Below are positions 1 to 5,254 of a DNA stretch of 6,088 nt, one piece after another (position 1 is the stretch's first letter; each line of letters begins with the position of its first letter). This DNA is from Candidatus Thalassarchaeaceae archaeon (GTDB lineage: Archaea > Thermoplasmatota > Poseidoniia > Poseidoniales > Thalassarchaeaceae). The DNA lies in the NCBI GenBank assembly GCA_029250425.1, contig JAQXFF010000336.1, positions 1 through 6,088 of the forward strand, in the 5' to 3' direction. Below the pieces are notes generated by a model that saw nothing but the letters and a program-made list of their open reading frames with translations, made no database searches and was not told the origin of the DNA. A program made the position numbers and the translations under genes.

Positions 1-544
1 TTTTTAAAATAATCTGTAAATGTCTCATATTCCAAGTTTCTTCTGGCCATAATGCCTTCAGATCACGCTCAGTTTGTACGACATTCCTCGCTTCTGACAA
101 TCCCCAACGTGCTGCTAAGCGGTGGATGTGTGTATCCACTGGAAACGCGGGAATCCCATACCACTGCGCCATCGCAACACTCGCGGTCTTGTGTCCAACT
201 CCGGCCAAACTCTCGAGGTATTCCCAGTCAGGGCGCATGCCACCACCTTCGACCAGTTGTTCGGCCATGCGTCGTAGATTCTTGGCCTTGGTCGGTGCCA
301 AGCCAATCTCTCGAATTAACGCTTGAATGGTATCGACATCAAGTTTGGACATTTGTTCAGGAGTATTTGCCTTTGCAAACAGTGCGGGGGTGACTTGGTT
401 GACTTTTTTGTCAGTAGTTTGTGCTGAAAGCATCACTGCTACGAGGAGCGTGTAGGCACTTGAATGATTGAGGGGGACTGGAGTTTCGGGATACAATTCA
501 TCCAGTATCGTCCCTATTCTCAGTGCCTTTTCGGACCGATTCAC
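1..544 (-). CDS. nth: Endonuclease III (DNA glycosylase/AP lyase), 3' end cut off by the window edge
   Basis: Base-excision repair enzyme that removes oxidised pyrimidines and nicks the abasic site. I translated 181 residues from a GTG at 544-542. The family N-terminal region is clear (LLVAVMLSAQTTD, residues 33-45). The helix-hairpin-helix follows at about 110-123 (LESLAGVGHKTASV) with the catalytic lysine K119, then VDTHIHR at 136-142 with the catalytic aspartate D137. These match K120 and D138 of the E. coli enzyme. Visible sequence ends at WNMRHLQIILK, so roughly the last 30-40 residues are outside, including the four cysteines that normally bind the 4Fe-4S cluster; cluster presence cannot be judged. 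The GTG overlaps the TGA of the upstream gene (GTGA) and has GGAG eight bases before it, which supports this start. It is the last visible gene of the polX operon. Family assignment is firm; substrate range is inferred from the family. Confidence 0.95.
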   Translation of the reverse strand, partial: MNRSEKALRIGTILDELYPETPVPLNHSSAYTLLVAVMLSAQTTDKKVNQVTPALFAKANTPEQMSKLDVDTIQALIREIGLAPTKAKNLRRMAEQLVEGGGMRPDWEYLESLAGVGHKTASVAMAQWYGIPAFPVDTHIHRLAARWGLSEARNVVQTERDLKALWPEETWNMRHLQIILK

Positions 545-750
545 GTTTCCAACTCCACATCCACTTCGCCTCGAAGTCCGAGCCAAATACCAAAGGCGAT
601 GCTTCCGAAGAATGGGCCATAACAAGCGATGTATTGGGTGTTCTGCCAGGTCTCAGGACTTCCGATTAGGATGTATCCAATGAGTGATAGAATTGCCCCT
701 GGGAACATGGCGAATAATCCAAATGTAATTGCCTTCCCAACACCCATCAT
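541..750 (-). CDS. Small two-helix membrane protein (hypothetical, 69 aa)
   Basis: I do not recognise a family. The 69-residue product has two hydrophobic stretches, about residues 8-30 (ITFGLFAMFPGAILSLIGYI) and 40-60 (YIACYGPFFGSIAFGIWLGL), joined by a short polar loop (SPETWQNTQ), and ends in an acidic tail (EVDVELET). That suggests a helical hairpin in the membrane. The ATG at 750 overlaps the TGA of the preceding gene (ATGA); a second ATG follows directly at 747. A strong AAGGAGGGG lies just upstream: from GGAGG the spacing is 4 bases to the first ATG and 7 to the second, so 747 may be the true start. The frame stays open upstream to 957, but that part lies over the preceding gene and has no membrane-protein character. 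Its own stop overlaps the nth start, so translation is probably coupled. Function unknown. Confidence 0.75.
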   Translation of the reverse strand: MMGVGKAITFGLFAMFPGAILSLIGYILIGSPETWQNTQYIACYGPFFGSIAFGIWLGLRGEVDVELET

Positions 751-953
751 TTCCCCTCCTTGGCGATTTTGAGACTTTTTTGAATTTGTAATTCGACCCA
801 CCATAAACCAGACAGTGCGGCAATGGTGATTCCAATCATTAGACCCACGGGTGACCTTTCGACACCTGTTCCAAACCAGAGGAAGATGAATAGAAAGCAT
901 CCAATGGCCAACAACCCGGTGCGCAAAATGAGTGCAACAATTTGTGGACGCAT
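747..953 (-). CDS. Small two-helix membrane protein (hypothetical, 68 aa)
   Basis: Unrecognised 68-residue protein with two hydrophobic segments, about residues 5-27 (IVALILRTGLLAIGCFLFIF) and 35-53 (PVGLMIGITIAALSGLWWV). A short charged loop (GTGVERS) separates them and a basic tail (QIQKSLKIAKEGK) follows, so the predicted shape is a membrane hairpin with a positive, probably cytoplasmic, C-terminus. The ATG at 953 is only 4 bases past the polX stop; GGTGA, overlapping that stop, may serve as a weak ribosome-binding site. Its own stop overlaps the start of the next small membrane protein. The tight packing places it in the polX-nth operon. The pair could be subunits of one small complex, but this is inference from adjacency and similar size only. 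Confidence 0.75.
   Translation of the reverse strand: MRPQIVALILRTGLLAIGCFLFIFLWFGTGVERSPVGLMIGITIAALSGLWWVELQIQKSLKIAKEGK
753..761 (-). promoter_or_regulatory. Strong Shine-Dalgarno site for the 69-aa membrane protein
   Basis: AAGGAGGGG on the minus strand sits inside the last codons of the upstream small gene and just before the tandem ATGATG. It decides the start of the 541-750 gene, and its spacing slightly favours the second ATG (747). Confidence 0.7.
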
Positions 954-957
954 ACAA

Positions 958-2895
958 TCACCAGAGTAACTGTTCCAAGTCTGAGCCGCTACGACAGTTG
1001 AGGATATCGGTCTGCTCTAGCCAACCCTTTCGGGCAATTTGAGCCCCAAACCAGACGTCTTTCAGCCCCTGTGGACTGTGTGCATCAGGGTTGATTGAAA
1101 TCGGCACGCCCAGCTCTTTTGCATAACGACAATATCTCCAATCAAGATCTAACCGGTAGGGGCTTGCATTGATTTCAACAACTTTGAGTTCCCCTTCTGC
1201 ATTCAGTTCGCCCATTCGTCGCAATACTGCGTGAAGGTCTACTGCAAATCCATCCCGTCCACCTAGTATTCTCCCTGTGGGGTGGCCTAGAATCGTAAAT
1301 GAGGGATTTTCAATCGCATTGATGAGTGCTTCAGTGTTCACATCTTCATCTCGTTTCATCCATGTGGGTAATTGGTGTACACTGCCGACAACATGGTCGA
1401 GCACACTCCGTTCTTCATCGGAATAGTCGAGACTTCCATCCGGAAGGATGTCGCATTCATTTCCATGGAACAAACGGAAATCAACACCTTTGTCCGTCCA
1501 ATTCTCATTCAATGCACGAACTTCAGCAGATTGCGTGACCAGTTCATCAGGGCTGAGTCCACTGGCAACCTGCAGAACTTGGCTATGATCAGCAATCCCC
1601 AAAAATTCCCAACCGAGGTCCTGTGCGGCGTCAGCCATTTGACTGAGAGTAGCCGTGCCATCTGAGGCGGTTGTGTGATTGTGGAATGCTCCCTTTAGCA
1701 TAGAGGCCTCCATCAAAACGGGCAGGTTTCCAGAATCTGCGGATTCAATTTCGCCAGAATCCTCTCGTAATTCAGGTGGGACCCATTGTAAATCCAAGTG
1801 GTCATAAATCTCAGATTCCTTTTCAGCAGGTAAGGAAAATTTAGCCGCATCCATGCCCTTTAAATCACCGACGGCATCGACTGGAAATAACCCAAATTCA
1901 TTGAGTCTTAATCCACGATCAAGTGCGCGTTGCCTCATTCTAACGTTATGCTCCTTGGACCCGGTAAAGTAAGCCAGTGTGTAGGCAAAGACATGAGGTG
2001 GGACAAGGCGAACCTGTGCATCAATCGTCGTGTTTGATGCCATTTCTTCGTAGGCATCGCCCCCTAGTGCTTCAAGGACGCCTCCATCAAGTCCCGATTT
2101 GAGGACCTCGTCTGAGAAGAATTCAGTCCCTAGGATGATGCTAACTTTCGATGAACCAGCCCCTTTTACATCAGCAACGCCGGGTAGTGACACAATCTGT
2201 TCGGCAACCGCCTCAACATCTTCTGGCAATACAGCTGCGACAATATCCAAATCTCCAATTGTTTCTTTTCGGCGTCGTGTCGAACCAGCCAATTGTGCAC
2301 GTGAAACACCATCCATCGATGATATTCTAGATTCCAAAGCCTCACCATACAGTAAACCAACATCCAATCGTCTGCGGCCCGAGAACCGCTTTAGTAATTC
2401 GATTCCATCCAGAACTTTTTGTTCTGATTTTTCGCCCATACGATCTAGTTCTCGAAGATGCCCATCTTCGCCAGCCATCTTCAATTGTTCAATTGATTCA
2501 ATACCCAATTCTTCGTGGAATTGTTTGATTCGCTTTGGGCCAAGGCCAGGGATGGCCAACATTTGGATTAAGCCAGCGGGGATGCTGGTGTACAGATTGC
2601 CAATATCGCCCCATGTCCCCTTCGTTAGAGCCTCCGTGATTAACCCAGCAATGCCTTTTCCGATGCCTTTGACATCAGTCAACCGACCTTCAGAAGTGAT
2701 GGTCCACAGATCTTCTTCGAGACTGCCTAAGGTGCGGGATGCATTCTGATAGGAACGGACTCGGAAGGGATTTGCCCCCTTCAGTTCCAACAGTACGCCC
2801 ACCTGTTCTAGAACCATGATTACGTTTGACTTAGAGTGGAATGGTGGTCCATTACGGCGAGGCCGAGGCAGACTCCAATTCGCAACGCTCACCAT
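958..2895 (-). CDS. polX: PolX family DNA polymerase with C-terminal PHP exonuclease domain; polymerase site altered
   Basis: Family X repair polymerase fused to a PHP phosphoesterase, as in bacterial and archaeal PolX (typically about 570 aa; 645 here). Numbering is from the ATG at 2895. The N-terminal domain (about 30-185) carries helix-hairpin-helix repeats (VKGIGKGIAGL near 75, IPGLGPKRI near 115). The palm has GSTRRRKETIGDLDIV (204-219) with D215 and D217, and YFTGSKEHN (309-317). The third metal-binding aspartate, expected in the strand before VPP, aligns with Q294 (TIDAQVRLVPP); an aspartate lies two residues earlier (D292). An extra stretch of about 30 residues precedes this strand. 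The PHP domain looks complete: H405 and H407, D436-H437, E480, H507, H538 (GHPTGR) and D604-H606, implying metal-dependent 3'-5' exonuclease or related activity. The start is uncertain: the frame is open to an ATG at 2985, with a GTG at 2934 and an ATG at 2817. Family N-termini would begin near 2838, so 2895 is a compromise. First gene of the operon ending in nth. Confidence 0.93.
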   Translation of the reverse strand: MVSVANWSLPRPRRNGPPFHSKSNVIMVLEQVGVLLELKGANPFRVRSYQNASRTLGSLEEDLWTITSEGRLTDVKGIGKGIAGLITEALTKGTWGDIGNLYTSIPAGLIQMLAIPGLGPKRIKQFHEELGIESIEQLKMAGEDGHLRELDRMGEKSEQKVLDGIELLKRFSGRRRLDVGLLYGEALESRISSMDGVSRAQLAGSTRRRKETIGDLDIVAAVLPEDVEAVAEQIVSLPGVADVKGAGSSKVSIILGTEFFSDEVLKSGLDGGVLEALGGDAYEEMASNTTIDAQVRLVPPHVFAYTLAYFTGSKEHNVRMRQRALDRGLRLNEFGLFPVDAVGDLKGMDAAKFSLPAEKESEIYDHLDLQWVPPELREDSGEIESADSGNLPVLMEASMLKGAFHNHTTASDGTATLSQMADAAQDLGWEFLGIADHSQVLQVASGLSPDELVTQSAEVRALNENWTDKGVDFRLFHGNECDILPDGSLDYSDEERSVLDHVVGSVHQLPTWMKRDEDVNTEALINAIENPSFTILGHPTGRILGGRDGFAVDLHAVLRRMGELNAEGELKVVEINASPYRLDLDWRYCRYAKELGVPISINPDAHSPQGLKDVWFGAQIARKGWLEQTDILNCRSGSDLEQLLW

Positions 2896-2966
2896 GGAGT
2901 CTAAGGAGACACGGACGTTCTTGACTCTTGGCACAGGCTGAAGAGCCCCCTCCTCATGGATGTCCC

Positions 2967-3296
2967 ATGGACTCGGTTGAAACACTCAGTCAAGTGCTGT
3001 GTGCGTCTACCCTGCTGTTGTGGGTTTTGATCGCGACACTTTCACGCAATGATGAGGCTGAGAACCGTGCACAATGGGCGATGGTGATTCTATCCCTATC
3101 CGCCACAATATCTCTGATTTGTCTGGATATTTCAGGTGGCAGCCTTTGGGGTTCGAGTTACTTGCCCAAACCATTGGCAGTCCTGTGCCTTGCCTTCGCT
3201 TTCCTTGCCCGCCTCAACATCAAAGGTCGCAGTATCTCACAAGGGATGAATCCCCATCAGATAATGAAGGAAAAACGCGACGCGGAAGAAGAGTGA
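2967..3296 (+). CDS. Three-helix membrane protein (hypothetical, 109 aa)
   Basis: I recognise no family. The 109-residue product shows three hydrophobic segments: about 8-25 (LCASTLLLWVLIATL), 38-54 (AMVILSLSATISLICL) and 68-83 (PLAVLCLAFAFLARL). A polar acidic loop (SRNDEAENRAQ) separates the first two, and the tail is charged and soluble (KEKRDAEEE). The ATG at 2967 is preferred because it lies just before the first helix. The frame stays open to an ATG at 2928, but those 13 residues are proline-rich and would lie over the divergent polX region. No clear Shine-Dalgarno precedes 2967, so it may be leaderless or the start may differ. It diverges from polX, and its TGA directly abuts the stop of the convergent gene at 3297. 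Function unknown. Confidence 0.7.
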   Translation: MDSVETLSQVLCASTLLLWVLIATLSRNDEAENRAQWAMVILSLSATISLICLDISGGSLWGSSYLPKPLAVLCLAFAFLARLNIKGRSISQGMNPHQIMKEKRDAEEE

Positions 3297-4121
3297 CTAA
3301 TCTTTGCGGCGAATAATGACTTCAGGGCTACTCGGAATTGTCGGCTCGATATGGTGTTCGTGTTTACCACCGCGCCGGATCGCATCAAACCGTTCTTCTG
3401 TTCGCAGATCACTGGTTGTTTTCTGCTCCATATTACGATGCCAAATATTGCGAGCACGATATAGTCGAACCGTTCCAAACAATCCTAAAGCACCCAGGAG
3501 TATGATGAGACCTGCGTTCGAGCTATTGAATTCCCAAGGTGTATGTTCAGTGAGCCACTTTGAAAAATCATCCAGCAGACGATTGATGAACGAAATATCA
3601 GGAGGGTTGGTTCCTTCGCTGTGACTGTTCATCCCCTCCCATTCCTCACCTGTCACTTCAATGGGCAAATCAATGGTGTGACTTGCTGTACTATTGGCGC
3701 GCGCGAAGATCCGTAGATTGGCCATTGCAACCCCTTCGGATAAACCCGATAATGTGACTTGCAATTCCAAATTATCACCCTGGTTGATATCATAATACGC
3801 AGGGTCGAATTGATCTCGTAGATGAACATCATCTTTGACATCAATAAGCACATTCAAACCAATTGGGCCTTCGTTTCCAATTGTACAAGTGAATGTAACT
3901 GGTTCACCCAAGTCGAGGGTTGCAACGGGGGGGTCACATCCTGTAGAGAATACAGGTTCGTGCACATCTGGATTGTTTGGGTAAGCATCTGCTCCATCCC
4001 AAACCGTGTAATTCTCAGTAGGGTCGTCATATCCGTCCCCATCACTATCCTCAGCACAGGCCAAAGGTGAGAGAAGCAATATGGCGCAGGCTGCGAAAAC
4101 CGCCCATCTCAAGGGATTCAC
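3297..4121 (-). CDS. Secreted single-pass membrane protein with calcium-loop (DxDGDG) motif
   Basis: Unknown function; 274 residues. The N-terminus is a signal peptide (hydrophobic residues about 5-21, then ACAED). Cleavage after A23 by signal peptidase I is plausible; a lipobox at C22 is imperfect because PLAC has proline at -3. The mature protein begins with DSDGDGYDD (25-33), a thrombospondin type-3/EF-hand-like calcium loop, followed by DGADAYPNNPD, a pairing common in surface proteins of marine euryarchaea. Residues about 60-158 look like a beta-sandwich (CARDB/Ig-like guess), with C62 and C79 possibly forming a disulfide. A transmembrane helix at about 203-220 (AGLIILLGALGLFGTVRLY) precedes a basic cytoplasmic tail of about 55 residues. 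The start is GTG at 4121, overlapping the TGA of the NifU-like gene. An in-frame TTG at 4112, eight bases after GAGGAG, is an alternative with better spacing and leaves the signal peptide intact. Confidence 0.8.
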   Translation of the reverse strand: MNPLRWAVFAACAILLLSPLACAEDSDGDGYDDPTENYTVWDGADAYPNNPDVHEPVFSTGCDPPVATLDLGEPVTFTCTIGNEGPIGLNVLIDVKDDVHLRDQFDPAYYDINQGDNLELQVTLSGLSEGVAMANLRIFARANSTASHTIDLPIEVTGEEWEGMNSHSEGTNPPDISFINRLLDDFSKWLTEHTPWEFNSSNAGLIILLGALGLFGTVRLYRARNIWHRNMEQKTTSDLRTEERFDAIRRGGKHEHHIEPTIPSSPEVIIRRKD

Positions 4122-4402
4122 TCCTCGGATTTTAGTTTATCATCGATGAATGCGCGCATGTATTCAGGTAATTCCCCATTGACAAAAACGACATCATTGA
4201 CTTCGACTAACTTCATTAGCGCATAATAAATTTGCATGGCGGTCATTGGTGTGCTACTGCACCCAGTGCATCCCCCCTCCAATCCAATCATGATGATTCC
4301 ATCCGTTGTATCAATCACATTGACCACGCCGTCGTGTGCGTCGAGTACTGCTTGAACGGGTCCGACATTTTCCAGAATTAACTGTATGTCAACGTCCACC
4401 AT
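4118..4402 (-). CDS. NifU C-terminal-domain (iron-sulfur scaffold-like) protein
   Basis: A 94-residue protein built almost entirely of one NifU C-terminal-like domain. Its pattern is a helix (VQAVLDAHDG, 16-25), a beta segment (VVNVIDTTDGIIMIGLEGG), then CTGC with C45 and C48, SSTPMT, and a helix ending in VVFVNG. The CxxC in this position is the family's iron-sulfur ligand pair; dimers usually hold a transient 4Fe-4S cluster passed to apo-proteins. The typical family has CxxCPSS(S/T)MT, closely matched here as CTGCSSTPMT. I start at ATG 4402, because upstream residues (frame open to 4456) are not family-like and would run into the divergent gene. The C-terminal extension (PEYMRAFIDDKLKSEE) is charged. 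Its stop overlaps the start of the secreted membrane protein, so the two are probably cotranscribed. Scaffold or carrier role is inferred from the family. Confidence 0.85.
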   Translation of the reverse strand: MVDVDIQLILENVGPVQAVLDAHDGVVNVIDTTDGIIMIGLEGGCTGCSSTPMTAMQIYYALMKLVEVNDVVFVNGELPEYMRAFIDDKLKSEE

Positions 4403-4454
4403 GATGAGATGGAGGAGGCGGAGGCCTTTCAACCCGTTCCCCCTTACGACGGGC

Positions 4455-5174
4455 ATGACACGCGTTGTTCTCCTCGATCTTTTGGTTGAAAGACCGGCTT
4501 TCGGACAAGGTGGAAATGCCGAAATTATGGCTCCTTTCGCACCTGCTGAATGCCTTTTACTGACACCACAATTGGCAAATCGTGACGCTTACAGATCCGA
4601 ATGGGAATCGAATGGAATCACCTATCGTCGAATTGACACCCCCGATTCGATTGAGGAACTCAAACCTGACGCCGTAATTTGCTCAGGTTCTCGCGCCAAC
4701 ATTAGCATGTGGGAATCTTGGATGGATGATGCAGCCCAGGTATTGCAACAAGCAGTCACTGCTAATATCCCCGTTCTCGGCATTTGTTTTGGTCACCAAT
4801 TGTTGTGCAAGACTCTTGGCGGGGAAGTCAAGCGATCAAAGGATCGAATAGACGCTGTATCTCCATTATTTTCAGTCGGGATGGATACTTTGTTGTCTCC
4901 GATTCAAATGGGACTGTTCTCACATCAAGATCAAGTGACTCGCTTGCCCCCGGGAACTCGCCGAATTATTTCTACAAAGCATTGTGAAAATGCAGCTATG
5001 CGTGTGGCCGGCAAACCCGTTTGGGGTGTACAATTTCATCCCGAAGCCAGTCGAACAGTAATCGAGCAAGCACATGCAGATGGAGACATGGATGATGCTG
5101 AATTTGCCGCATTTGAGTCCGAACATGATGGCGGTGCGCTATTATCTGCCTTCGCGCAACTTTGCATGCCTTGA
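4455..5174 (+). CDS. Class I glutamine amidotransferase (GuaA-type GATase domain, free-standing)
   Basis: A 239-residue single-domain glutaminase of the triad class that releases ammonia from glutamine for a partner synthetase. The nucleophile elbow is GICFGHQLL with C111; H195 and E197 in GVQFHPEAS complete the triad. SGSR near 77-80 is the probable oxyanion strand, and FSHQDQVTRLPPG (155-167) resembles the SH-D-V--LP segment of GMP synthase amidotransferases. No ATP-pyrophosphatase domain follows. Archaea commonly split GMP synthase into two genes, but those glutaminase subunits are about 190 aa and this one is longer, with an N-terminal extension (GQGGNAEIMAPFAPAECLLL) and an acidic C-terminal tail. 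It may therefore act on another substrate. ATG 4455 is chosen because it precedes the first beta-strand (TRVVLLDLL). The open frame back to 4386 encodes an Arg-rich stretch over the divergent gene start. It stands 52 bases from the NifU-like gene. Confidence 0.88.
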   Translation: MTRVVLLDLLVERPAFGQGGNAEIMAPFAPAECLLLTPQLANRDAYRSEWESNGITYRRIDTPDSIEELKPDAVICSGSRANISMWESWMDDAAQVLQQAVTANIPVLGICFGHQLLCKTLGGEVKRSKDRIDAVSPLFSVGMDTLLSPIQMGLFSHQDQVTRLPPGTRRIISTKHCENAAMRVAGKPVWGVQFHPEASRTVIEQAHADGDMDDAEFAAFESEHDGGALLSAFAQLCMP

Positions 5175-5175
5175 A

Positions 5176-5193
5176 ATGGCCCTATAGGGCCAT
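5176..5193 (+). repeat. Perfect 18-bp palindrome after the amidotransferase gene
   Basis: ATGGCCCTATAGGGCCAT reads identically on both strands and begins two bases after the TGA of the amidotransferase gene. As RNA it would give a 7-bp stem (AUGGCCC/GGGCCAU) with a UAUA loop, followed by AUUUAGUU. It could be a transcription-stopping hairpin for the upstream gene or a protein-binding operator for the pyrophosphatase gene, whose TATA-like element lies 18 bases further on. Archaeal terminators are mostly plain T tracts, and only a weak T-rich run follows, so the role is undecided. Confidence 0.6.
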
Positions 5194-5210
5194 ATTTAGT
5201 TCCCCTGAGA

Positions 5211-5254
5211 TTATATGGGAGCCGCCGGTCGGCCGGCCAACCAGAGGTGTAACC
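5211..5254 (+). promoter_or_regulatory. Probable promoter and leader of the pyrophosphatase gene
   Basis: TTATAT at 5211-5216 is the best archaeal TATA-like element in the window; with usual spacing, transcription would begin near 5238-5242. A strong Shine-Dalgarno GAGGTG at 5244-5249 follows, five bases before the ATG at 5255. Between them lies a GC-rich segment with a GCCGG-TCGG-CCGGC hairpin (5224-5237) containing the GGCCGGCC palindrome (5231-5238). The start site is inferred, not visible. Confidence 0.55.

Noticed and set aside
52..393. 113-codon open frame on the plus strand
   Set aside because: It is antisense to the clear endonuclease III frame, which holds the catalytic motifs over the same bases.
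751..957. N-terminal extension of the 69-aa membrane protein back to 957
   Set aside because: This part lies over the other small membrane-protein gene in a different frame and reads as Cys/His/Trp-rich noise. The strong ribosome-binding site at 753-761 points to the start at 750 or 747.
2099..2749. 216-codon open frame on the plus strand
   Set aside because: It lies entirely opposite polX, whose frame carries the conserved polymerase and helix-hairpin-helix motifs. The plus-strand translation is Ser/Pro/Arg-rich with no domain.
2955..2969. Small inverted repeat CATGG-atgtc-CCATG at the start of the three-helix protein gene
   Set aside because: A five-base stem overlapping the start codon is likely by chance.
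3822..4070. 82-codon plus-strand open frame, and other short frames inside the surface-protein gene
   Set aside because: They are opposite or out of frame to a gene with a signal peptide, calcium loop and transmembrane helix, and show no features of their own.
4386..4454. Upstream extension of the amidotransferase gene
   Set aside because: It encodes MMRWRRRRPF-like sequence without family similarity and overlaps the start of the divergent NifU-like gene.
4403..4456. Upstream extension of the NifU-like gene
   Set aside because: The 18 extra residues are not family-like and would overlap the amidotransferase start codon.
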